Shown here: positions 44,465 through 51,397 of the stretch, piece by piece
How positions within the stretch are numbered: position 1 is the stretch's first letter
Layout: every line of letters starts with the position of its first letter
Assembly (NCBI GenBank): GCA_963720645.1
Contig: CAVRFX010000019.1
Coordinates: 434,001 to 498,000 of the forward strand
Reading direction: 5' to 3'
Source of the DNA: RYN-230 sp963720645
GTDB lineage: Bacteria; Actinomycetota; Actinomycetes; Streptosporangiales; Streptosporangiaceae
DNA length: 64,000 nucleotides
Position numbers and translations under genes: made by a program
Notes under the pieces: model-generated
What the model was told of the DNA's origin: nothing
Database searches by the model: none
Seen by the model: only the letters and a program-made list of their open reading frames with translations

Positions 44465-45489
44465 CCGTCACCCGCGGAACCGGCCAGGACCGGCCCGTCG
44501 AGGGCCGATCCGGCGAACAGCGTGGGCGCGCCCCCGCTGACCAGGAACACCTGGGGGCCCTGGACCCGGCCGGCCCGGGATGCGTCGATCAGCGCGGCCA
44601 TGGCCTTGGCCCCGAACACCGGGTCCAGGAACACGCCCTCGGTCCTGGCCACCAGCCGCGCCGCCGCCTGCCCGGCGGCGGACGCGATGCCGTATCCCGG
44701 CCCGGTCCAGCCGTCCCGCACGTCCGGCTCGGGCAGCCTGGCCCCGATGCCCGCGAGCGCGGCCGCCGAGGCGGCCAGCTCCCGGATCCGCGCCCGGCAC
44801 TCGCCGGCGGGCCTGCTGACGGTCACGCCCACCACCTGGTACGGCGCGGCGGTCAGGGCGGCGCCGGCGACCAGCCCGGCCTGGGTCCCGCAGGATCCGG
44901 TGGCCAGCCACAGCCCGGCCGGCGGCTCATCGAGCCCGTCGAGCTGGGTGGCCAGTTCCACGCTGGCCCGCACGTAGCCGAGCGCGCCCAGCGCCGTCGC
45001 GCCGCCGCGGGGCACCGGGTACGGGCGCCGGCCCGCGGCCTGCAGCTCGGCGGTGACCGCCGCGATGCCCGCGTCCACCGACGACCGCTCCGCCGCCCCG
45101 GTGAACCGCACGTCCACCCCGAGCCAGCGGTGCAGCCGCAGATTGCCCTCGGGCCGCCCGGCTGCCCCGGTCCCGTAGCAGACCACGTGCGGCTCGATCC
45201 CGGAGCGCAGGCAGGCCAGGGCGGCCAGCATCGTCCAGTTCGACTGAGGGCCGGCCCCGGTGACCAGGCTGTCGCACCCGTGCGCGAGCGCGTCGGCGAT
45301 GAGGAACTCCAGCCCGCGCAGCTTGTTGCCGCCCAGGCCCGCGCCGGTCAGGTCGTCTCTTTTCAGCAGGACCGGAACGCCCAGCTCGCGGGACAGCCGC
45401 GGGGCCGGGTGCAGCGGGGTGGGGGCGAGGACCAGGTCCACCCGCGCCCGGTGCGCCAGGCCAGCCCGGCCCCCCACATCTACCGCCAT
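44461..45489 (-). CDS. PLP-dependent D-cysteine desulfhydrase/ACC deaminase-family enzyme (candidate XcbE1-type CoM enzyme)
   Basis: 342-residue fold-type II PLP enzyme. The Schiff-base lysine is Lys56 in TGAGLGGNKLRGLEFL, the family signature. The substrate-carboxylate loop is TGAGPQSNWTMLAALA at about 77-92. A phosphate-binding Gly/Ser-rich loop reads ATGSCGTQAGLVAGA at about 190-204, and SGGAPTLFAG lies near the end. Relatives act on cysteine or 1-aminocyclopropane-carboxylate. In Xanthobacter, XcbE1 of bacterial coenzyme M synthesis belongs to this family, and the gene here lies between two aspartase/fumarase lyases in the comA operon. I infer a role in the sulfur-handling part of the pathway. 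The ATG at 45489 overlaps the upstream gene by 10 bp. Confidence 0.85.
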   Translation of the reverse strand: MAVDVGGRAGLAHRARVDLVLAPTPLHPAPRLSRELGVPVLLKRDDLTGAGLGGNKLRGLEFLIADALAHGCDSLVTGAGPQSNWTMLAALACLRSGIEPHVVCYGTGAAGRPEGNLRLHRWLGVDVRFTGAAERSSVDAGIAAVTAELQAAGRRPYPVPRGGATALGALGYVRASVELATQLDGLDEPPAGLWLATGSCGTQAGLVAGAALTAAPYQVVGVTVSRPAGECRARIRELAASAAALAGIGARLPEPDVRDGWTGPGYGIASAAGQAAARLVARTEGVFLDPVFGAKAMAALIDASRAGRVQGPQVFLVSGGAPTLFAGSALDGPVLAGSAGDG

Positions 45490-46834
45490 GGCCCGGCGCA
45501 CTCCCGCCGGACCCGGTCCACGAACGCGGCGCACGAGCCCAGCGAGGATCCCACCTGCAGCAGCTCGTCGAGTTCGGCGTCGGGGATGGCGTCCAGCCTG
45601 GCGTCCGTGCGCAGCGCGGTACGGAAGTCCTGCCCCAAGTCGAGGCCGTGCATGGCCGCGGCGTACACGCTGTCGTGCGCGGAATGCTTGCCGAGCCGGC
45701 CAGCGCCCGCATCACCGGCTCGGACAGCAGGTAGCCCCGGTGGCTGTCGATGTTGGCGAGCATCCGGGCCGGGTCGGCGCGCACCCCGTCCAGCATCCGG
45801 GCCGCCGACCCTGCGCAGGCCGCGAACGCCATCGAGATCTCCGGGATCAGCAGCCACTCGGCCTTCCAGGCCCGCCCGTCCCGCTCGTGCTCGCACATCA
45901 TCCCGTCCAGGGCCACGGCGGCCTGGGCCCGGATCACCCGGGAGAGGGTCACCAGGTGCTCGGAGATCTCCGGGTTGCGCTTGTGCGGCATCGTGATCGA
46001 GCCGACCGTGCCCGGGGTGAAAGACTCCCGCAGCTCCCCGATCTCCGGCCGCTGCAGCTGGTACACCTCGTTGCCGATCTTGCCCGCGGTCGCCGAGATC
46101 GCGGCCAGCAGCCAGGCGAACTCGGCCACCCCGTCCCGGGCCGTGATCCACGGGACGACCGGCACGCCCAGGCCCAGCTGCCCGGCGAACGCGTCCAGCA
46201 GGCCGAGGGCCCGCTCCCCCCAGAACTCCATGCTCCCGAGCGCCCCGCCGAGCTGCACGACCTCCCAGCGGGCCCGGCCCTGGCCCAGCCGCTCCAGGTG
46301 CCGGTCGAGTTCCGCGGCCCAGACGGCCGCCTTGAACCCGAACGTGATCGGCAGGCCCGGCTGCCCGTGCGTCCGGCCGCACATCGGCGTGTCCCGGTAC
46401 TCCCCGGCCAGCTCGAGAGCCCGGTCCCGCATCCGGGTCACGTCCCGCGCCGCGATGTCCCCCACGGCCCGGAACACCAGCGCGGACCACGTGTCCGACA
46501 GGTCCTGCACGGTCGCACCGTAGTAGACCCACTCGCGTGCGTGCTCGGGCAGCACGTCGCGCAGCGCGCGGATCAGGCCCATGGTCGAGTGGCCGGTCTC
46601 GCGGGTCTGCTTCGCGACCAGGTCCAGGTCGATCAGGCGGACGTCGGCGTGCGCCCGGATCGCCTCGGCCGCGGCCGCCGGCACGAGGCCCACGTCCGCC
46701 TGGGCCTGGGCCAGCGCGGCGAGGATCTGCAGCCACGCCTGGGTGCGGCCTTCGTCGGTGAACAGGGCGGAGGCTTCCGGTGTGGTCCACAGGTGGCCGA
46801 AGATCGCTGAGTCGGCGGGGTGGGCGCTACTCAC
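45480..46834 (-). pseudogene. Aspartase/fumarase-superfamily lyase, adenylosuccinate-lyase/CMLE-like (candidate XcbC1/D1-type CoM enzyme); one frame break
   Basis: About 450 residues. The N-terminal ~380 read without interruption: C1 region MCGRTHGQPGLPITFGFK (His in the RTHGQ motif), then VQLGGALGSMEFWGE, and the signature loop GSITMPHKRNPE. As in the other lyase of this operon, the catalytic Ser is kept while the second Ser of GSSxMP is replaced, here by Ile. The last ~70 residues (KHSAHDSVYAAAMHGLDLGQ in the shifted frame) require a one-base correction near 45690. Purine synthesis purB is unlikely because of the comA-operon context. XcbC1 of Xanthobacter, which eliminates phosphate from phosphosulfolactate to give sulfoacrylate, is in this superfamily. 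The start GTG overlaps the previous gene by 8 bp. Confidence 0.8.
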
Positions 46835-47807
46835 CGCCGGCCCCCTCCGCGACCCCGGTAACCGGGCTCTCCCGCACCGGGCTCTCCCGGACCGGGCCGT
46901 CGCCGACCGGGGGGTCCCCGACCGGGGGCACCCCGCAGAGCGCGCGCAGCGCGGCCCGGACCTCGTCCAGGTTGGCGCCCCACGGAACGACGGCGGTCGT
47001 GCCGTCCACCTCGATACCGCGTTCCAGCAGGCAGCATTTCGTGAGGATGCGCTCGCCGGGCCCGGCCGCCGCGACCCTGGCCCGGGGGCAGAGATCGACC
47101 CGGGACGGTTGCGTTGCGTAAAAATGCTGGTGGAACTGGCGCGAGCGTTCGCAGCCGATCAGCAGCCAGTCCTCGTGGTAGGGCGGATGAGTGTCCAGGA
47201 AGCTCACGTCGCCCTCGGCGGGCACGCCGCTGCCCCGGCACGGCAGCAGGTAGTGCGGGGCCGGATGCGCCGCCATCAGTCCCGCGACGTCAACCGCGTC
47301 CAGGGCCAGGTCCATGGGGGGGAGGTCCTCGTCGTAGGCGGCCACCTGCCCGGCCATGGCCAGCAGTTTCGGCGGCTGGGGCGGGATGACCTCGGTGACC
47401 CTGACCCGGACCGGCGCGGGCCGCCAGATGAAGTTGACGTGCTCGAACGTGCCCTGCACGACGTAGGCGAGCACGCCGTCGCGCTGATGCCTGAGCGCGG
47501 CCGCGGCCAGCGAGGAGGCGTTGCCCACGTCCGTGCCCGGGTCGGTGATCCAGACCGTGGTGTCCGGCCCGGACAGCACCCGCAGCTCCGCGACCGGCGA
47601 GAACAGCGGGCCGGGGTCAGCCGGGCGGACCGCCGCCAGCGCGGTCTGGTCACCGTGGCGGAGCACCAGGAACGCGGTCCGCCGGTAGATCTCCCGGCCG
47701 CGCAGCAGGTCCGCGATGGCCGCCGGGGTGAGCGGGATGTCCACGTCCTGCACCGACAGGCCGCGGTAGGGCCGGGTGATGGTGTTGGGGGCCGGCTCGG
47801 CGATCAC
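46827..47807 (-). CDS. Unrecognised 326-residue protein inside the coenzyme M operon
   Basis: I cannot name its family with confidence. Conserved-looking blocks are GPDTTVWITDPGTDVGNASSLAA (about 80-102), VVQGTFEHVNFIWRPAPVRVRV (about 116-137), and a Cys/His-rich stretch: YLLPCRGSG, then DTHPPYHEDWLLIGCERSRQFHQHFY, VDLCPR and ILTKCCLLE (about 185-270). Four or more Cys and several His could bind a metal. It lies between comA and the first lyase and overlaps the lyase, so it is translated with the pathway. Because the known bacterial CoM pathway has five chemical steps, it is a candidate for a decarboxylation, thiolation or reduction role, or for a scaffold. The C-terminal tail is a 15-bp repeat (VGDPP/VRESP type). 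Confidence 0.6.
   Translation of the reverse strand: MIAEPAPNTITRPYRGLSVQDVDIPLTPAAIADLLRGREIYRRTAFLVLRHGDQTALAAVRPADPGPLFSPVAELRVLSGPDTTVWITDPGTDVGNASSLAAAALRHQRDGVLAYVVQGTFEHVNFIWRPAPVRVRVTEVIPPQPPKLLAMAGQVAAYDEDLPPMDLALDAVDVAGLMAAHPAPHYLLPCRGSGVPAEGDVSFLDTHPPYHEDWLLIGCERSRQFHQHFYATQPSRVDLCPRARVAAAGPGERILTKCCLLERGIEVDGTTAVVPWGANLDEVRAALRALCGVPPVGDPPVGDGPVRESPVRESPVTGVAEGAGGE
46854..46930. repeat. 15-bp repeats at the 3' end of the unrecognised CoM-operon gene
   Basis: About five copies of a 15-bp unit related to ACCGGGCTCTCCCGC encode the C-terminal (V)G/R-x-x-PV pentapeptide repeats. Confidence 0.7.
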
Positions 47808-47813
47808 GGCACG

Positions 47814-47936
47814 ACCCCGGTTAGCGGCAGGATCCCGGTTACCGGCAGGATCCCGGTTACCGGCAGGATCCCGGTCACGGCAGGATCCCGGTCACGGCAG
47901 GCCTCCCGGTCACGTCAGCTTCCCCGTCACGTCAGG
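47814..47936. repeat. 18-bp tandem repeat between comA and the next gene
   Basis: About six copies, degrading to the right, of CCCGGTTACCGGCAGGAT. The array fills the 119-bp gap between the comA stop (47927) and the GTG at 47807. It could act as a set of small RNA structures or a spacer altering translation of the downstream CoM genes. Confidence 0.8.
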
Positions 47937-48709
47937 GCGCCTGGTCGCAGCGCGCGGGCCGACGCCGTGTCGGCGCGCAGCCCCAGCCGCAACGTCTCCA
48001 GTGACAGCACGCTGGCCGGCGCGACGTTGCCGAGGTTCACGTCCGCCCCGAACTGCCGGACGAACCAGGCCTGCTGGGCCTTGTCCGGCGCCTCGAAGAT
48101 CACTTTGTCCTGGGGGATCCAGTCCAGGATGCCCGTGACCAGGTCCTCGCGGACGCCCAGGTCCGCGTGGTAGAGCCCGACCCGGCCGCTCTCCCGGCCC
48201 TCGGCGATCACCCAGGTGGCGCCGGCATCGAGGTCGCGGGCCATTTCCTGGGCCCACTCGGCGGGGGTCGGCGGGTAGTTACCTTCTTTGGCGCCGGTCT
48301 CGGCGAGCACGACGAAGTCCGCGGCCAGCTCGCGGACCAGGGCGTGCTTACGGCTGGCCGGCAGCGCCCGCAGCCCGTTGGACACCTCGATGTGCGTCAT
48401 GCCGACCTTGAGTGCCCAGTCCCGCAGTTCCCCGACCCGGTCCTGGGCCGCGGCTATCTCGAGCAGCGTCCCGCCCAGCGAGACCGGGCAGTCGTGATCC
48501 GCGCAGATGCCCACCCGCTCCTCCAGCGCCGGGTCGATGTACCCGATGCCCCAGCCCACCTTCACGATGTCCACCAGGTGCCCGGCCTGGCCCAGGAAGG
48601 CCCGGGTGGCCTCCGGGGTGAGCCCGGTGTCCAGCACGTGGGTGACCCCGCGGGACCGGGGTTTGGCTGGGCGGGCCGGCAGCTGGAGGAAGCTGGGACA
48701 CTCGGGCAC
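47927..48709 (-). CDS. comA: Phosphosulfolactate synthase (ComA / XcbB1), first step of coenzyme M biosynthesis
   Basis: 260-residue TIM-barrel enzyme that adds sulfite to phosphoenolpyruvate to give (R)-phospho-3-sulfolactate. Family motifs occur in order: PRSRGVTHVLDTGL (about 17-30), DIVKVGWGIGYIDP (47-60) with the active-site Lys, SLGGTLLEIAAAQ (77-89), GMTHIEVSNG (103-112), AETGAKEG, TWVIAEGRESGRVGLY (165-180), and the C-terminal VIFEAPDKAQQAWFVRQFG...VNLGNV (203-228). The length matches archaeal ComA. A GGGAGG ribosome binding site precedes the GTG. It heads the lyase/PLP operon and has its own promoter candidate upstream. This assignment is the strongest anchor for a CoM locus. Confidence 0.92.
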   Translation of the reverse strand: MPECPSFLQLPARPAKPRSRGVTHVLDTGLTPEATRAFLGQAGHLVDIVKVGWGIGYIDPALEERVGICADHDCPVSLGGTLLEIAAAQDRVGELRDWALKVGMTHIEVSNGLRALPASRKHALVRELAADFVVLAETGAKEGNYPPTPAEWAQEMARDLDAGATWVIAEGRESGRVGLYHADLGVREDLVTGILDWIPQDKVIFEAPDKAQQAWFVRQFGADVNLGNVAPASVLSLETLRLGLRADTASARALRPGALT

Positions 48710-48726
48710 GGTGCGCCTCCCGCTCG

Positions 48727-48757
48727 TTCGCGTGTGGTCGCACCATAGGCACGCGAA
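48727..48757 (-). promoter_or_regulatory. Promoter/operator candidate for the coenzyme M operon
   Basis: A perfect inverted repeat, TTCGCGTG (48727-48734) and CACGCGAA (48750-48757), brackets a minus-strand -10 box TATGGT (complement of 48742-48747). A repressor bound to the dyad would cover the -10 element. The transcript would start about 30 nt before the comA GTG, leaving room for its ribosome binding site. Confidence 0.5.
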
Positions 48758-48803
48758 GACCGGGGTTTCGCTGTCCTGGCAGGGTGAGGTTTCGCGGTTT
48801 CGT

Positions 48804-48836
48804 TGGCCCCGGGGGCGGCCGGGCCCCCCGGGGCCA
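48804..48836 (-). terminator. Hairpin terminator after the MetE-like gene
   Basis: TGGCCCCGGGGG (48804-48815) pairs perfectly with CCCCCGGGGCCA (48825-48836) over a 9-nt loop, starting 14 nt beyond the MetE-like stop on the minus strand. It probably separates that gene from the comA operon, although read-through is possible. Confidence 0.65.
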
Positions 48837-48849
48837 GCAAAGGCGGGCC

Positions 48850-49947
48850 TTAGAGCTCGGCCCGGACCAGGGCGGCGCCGTCGGCCAGCGCCCGCAGCTT
48901 GCCCGCGGCGATCATGCGGGGCAGGTTGATCAGCCCGCAGTCGGTGGACAGGCCCAGCCGGTCGGCGGGCACGTACTCGAGGACCTGCCTGATCCGGTCG
49001 GCGACCTCGTCGGCGCTCTCGGTGACGGTGGACTTCACGTCGATGACCCCGGCCACGAACGGCTTGGTCCAGTTGTTGTCGGTCAGCGGCTTGAGGTCAT
49101 CGGGCCCGGTCCGGCCCACCTCGTAGTTCAGCGCGGTGATGTTCGCGTTGAGCACGTGCGGGAAGATCGCGTGCGCCCGTTCCGGGGCCGGGGCGTCGGA
49201 GGCCCGCTTGTCCAGCACGAACGCGCCGAACTCGGTGGTGGTCTCGTCCGGGAAGTAGGCGGGCGTGCCGGAGTAGTTGCCCCAGCAGGTGTGCACCCAG
49301 AATTCGCAGTTCACGCCCTCGACGGAGGCGTTGAGGGCGTCGATCTCCCAGTCACCCATGCCGTACGGCCAGACGAACTCATCGAGCTGGATGATGTCGC
49401 AGCCGTTGTCGGCGAGCTCCTTGAAGTCCTCGTTGAACGCCTTGGCCAGCGCCATCGCGACTTCCCGGGTGTCCTTGTAGTGCAGGTTGGTGGTGGCCGC
49501 GGCGATCACGCCGAGGCCGGTGTAGGACACCTTGACCGGCTTCTTCGTGGCCTTGCGGACCGCGCGCAGGTTGACCAGGTGGAACGGGACCTCCCGGCTG
49601 ATCTCCCCGACGCAGGTGGGGGAGAAGAGGGTCGAGTAGATCGGCAGGCCGATCGGCGGCCCGGAGAGCCGGTACCCGGACATGCGCTCCAGGTAGTAGT
49701 ACAGGATCGTGCCGTACGGGGAGTCTCCGCCGTAAACCTTCCCGTCGCTGATCACGTCCAGGCCTGCCGCCTCCTGGTCGCGCACGATCGCACCCACGAC
49801 GTCCTCGAACGCTTCCTTGCTGATCGAGTCGTGGATGAACTCACCCTTGGGCAGGGTGGCGAACGCGTGCCCGTCGTACCAGCGTGGATTGGGGTAGTTT
49901 CCGACCATCGTCGTGGGCAGCAAGATGTCCTGACCGCCGATGAGCAT
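48850..49947 (-). CDS. MetE C-terminal-like zinc thiol-transferase; candidate epoxyalkane:coenzyme M transferase
   Basis: 365-residue stand-alone catalytic barrel of the cobalamin-independent methionine synthase superfamily. It opens with ILLPTTMVGNYPNPRWY, like family members that start with a VGSYPRP-type strand. The zinc ligands are His219 and Cys221 (WVHTCWGN) and Cys337 (STDCGL), the His-x-Cys...Cys pattern shared by MetE and epoxyalkane:CoM transferase. Asp and Glu of IIQLDEF are also conserved. Full MetE is about twice as long, so classical methionine synthase is unlikely. Epoxyalkane:CoM transferase has this size, and the comA operon lies directly downstream, supporting a CoM-using enzyme. 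Methyl-transfer to CoM or another thiol is the alternative. GGAAGGAG precedes the ATG. Confidence 0.8.
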   Translation of the reverse strand: MLIGGQDILLPTTMVGNYPNPRWYDGHAFATLPKGEFIHDSISKEAFEDVVGAIVRDQEAAGLDVISDGKVYGGDSPYGTILYYYLERMSGYRLSGPPIGLPIYSTLFSPTCVGEISREVPFHLVNLRAVRKATKKPVKVSYTGLGVIAAATTNLHYKDTREVAMALAKAFNEDFKELADNGCDIIQLDEFVWPYGMGDWEIDALNASVEGVNCEFWVHTCWGNYSGTPAYFPDETTTEFGAFVLDKRASDAPAPERAHAIFPHVLNANITALNYEVGRTGPDDLKPLTDNNWTKPFVAGVIDVKSTVTESADEVADRIRQVLEYVPADRLGLSTDCGLINLPRMIAAGKLRALADGAALVRAEL

Positions 49948-50130
49948 CGTCGCTCCTTCCGGTTGCGCAGCTCCGGCTGCGTGGGCGCAGCGGCTGCATG
50001 GGTGCAGCGGCTGCGTGGTCGTCGTTAGGTGCCAGGAGCGTAGGCAGGACGACCAGCGGGTTTCTTCCCTACCCGGGGACCGTTCTCGGCCTGCTGCTGC
50101 CCACGCCGGGGCAGAAATCCCGGGCCGGGT

Positions 50131-50136
50131 TACTGT
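50131..50136 (+). promoter_or_regulatory. Candidate -10 box for leaderless LysE-type gene
   Basis: TACTGT is followed by exactly 7 nt and then the GTG at 50144, with no Shine-Dalgarno sequence between. It is the clearest of the leaderless arrangements in this window. Confidence 0.45.
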
Positions 50137-50143
50137 CGGTAGC

Positions 50144-50782
50144 GTGATCTCGACCTCGAGCCTCCTCGGTTACGCGCTGGCCTCGTTCGTGCTCATCGTC
50201 ATCCCGGGTCCCAGCGTCCTGTTCGTGGTGGGCCGGGCGCTCGCGTACGGGCGCCGCACCGCGCTGGCCACCGTGTGCGGCAACTCCGCGGGCAACTACG
50301 TGGTCGCGATCTGCGTGGCGGTCGGCGTCGGGGCGCTCGTCCAGCGCTCGGCGCAGGTGTTCACGGTGCTGAAGCTCGCGGGCGCGCTGTACCTGATCTG
50401 GCTGGGGATCCAGGCGTTCCGGCGGCGCGGCTCGCTGGCCGGGGCGTTCGCCGAGGCCGCACAGGCGCACAGCGACCGGCGGGCGGTACGGGAAGGGTTC
50501 CTGGTCGGGGTGACTAACCCCAAGGCGCTGATCCTGTTCGGGGCGGTGCTGCCGCAGTTCGTGAACCGGGCCGCCGGTCACGTCCCGCTGCAGATGCTGC
50601 TGCTGGCTCTGGTGTCGATCATGATCGGGCTGGTGTCGGACAGCACCTGGGCGCTGGTGGCCAGCAGGCTGCGGGCCTGGTTCGCCCGGTCCCCGCGCCG
50701 GTTCGCGCTGGTCGGCGGGGCCGGCGGCCTGGCCATGATCGGCGTCGGCGTCACCGTGGCCCTGACCGGCCGGCAGAGCTGA
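50144..50782 (+). CDS. LysE/RhtB family amino-acid exporter
   Basis: 212-residue inner-membrane exporter with about six hydrophobic segments. The family signature after the first helix reads VIPGPSVLFVVGRALAYGRRTALATVCGNSAGN (residues about 17-50 in outline), and the GVTNPKALILFGAVLPQFV segment in the second half is the other hallmark. Substrates are usually basic or small neutral amino acids; here unknown. The GTG start is chosen on the TACTGT-N7-GTG leaderless geometry. It is divergent from the MetE-like gene. Confidence 0.88.
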   Translation: MISTSSLLGYALASFVLIVIPGPSVLFVVGRALAYGRRTALATVCGNSAGNYVVAICVAVGVGALVQRSAQVFTVLKLAGALYLIWLGIQAFRRRGSLAGAFAEAAQAHSDRRAVREGFLVGVTNPKALILFGAVLPQFVNRAAGHVPLQMLLLALVSIMIGLVSDSTWALVASRLRAWFARSPRRFALVGGAGGLAMIGVGVTVALTGRQS

Positions 50783-50823
50783 GCCGGTCCGGGCCGGCCG
50801 GGCCGCCCGGCCTGCCTGCGCCG

Positions 50824-51290
50824 TTATGCCTGCGCCGTGGAGCGGATGACCATCTCGCTGACGTTGACGTCGTCTGGCTGCTCGATCGCCAAGGCGATGG
50901 CGTTCGCGACCGCCCCGGGCGGCATCGCGAACGTGTCCCTGGACGCCTCCAGCTGGGCTTTCACTTCTGCGTTCGTCACCGTGTCGGCGAAGTTCGTCCG
51001 GGTGAAGCCCGGTGAGACCACGGTGACCCGGACCTTGCCGCCCGACTCCTTGCGCAGGGCCGCGGCGATGCCATGCAGGACGCCCTTGATATTGACGTCG
51101 ATCATCTGGTCCCACTCGTTGACACGCAGATCGTCGAGGGGGAGATCGGCATCACGCCGGCGTTGCTGATCAGGACGTCGAGCCTCCCGTATTGTTCGCG
51201 CGCCAGCGTGACGAGCTTGGCGAGGTCGTCACGCTGGCGGACATCGGCCTGCGTCCAGGCCACCCTGGTTGCGGCTGCAGCTGGAGTACG
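50824..51290 (-). pseudogene. Remnant of a short-chain dehydrogenase/reductase
   Basis: Only parts of an SDR remain. The 5' piece (about 51290-51130) reads QADVRQRDDLAKLV...GRLDVLISNAGVMPIS and lacks the N-terminal glycine-rich NAD-binding motif. A one-base frame break follows near 51120. The next piece (MIDVNIKGVLHGIAAAL) jumps directly to the RKESGGKVRVTVVSPGFTRTNF segment. About 45-50 residues containing the catalytic Ser and YxxxK are missing. Three independent lesions make this a genuine pseudogene, unlike most frame breaks in the window. It abuts the DUF222/HNH gene, whose arrival or recombination may have removed the 5' end. Confidence 0.8.
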
Positions 51291-51397
51291 GCGCTCGCGG
51301 GCGGAGCATGGGGGCGGCGGTGATGAACATGCGGCACGCTGACGGGTCTGCCATCCCGGTTGAGGCCGCTTGCCGGGGACGCGGGCCCAGCTGGCGT

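Noticed and set aside
45480..46834. Housekeeping adenylosuccinate lyase purB
   Set aside because: It is fused by overlaps into the comA operon, its SS loop reads GSITMP, and no purine genes are near.
48850..49947. Methionine synthase MetE
   Set aside because: Too short (365 against about 750 residues), lacks the N-terminal MetE barrel, and lies beside a CoM operon rather than methionine genes.
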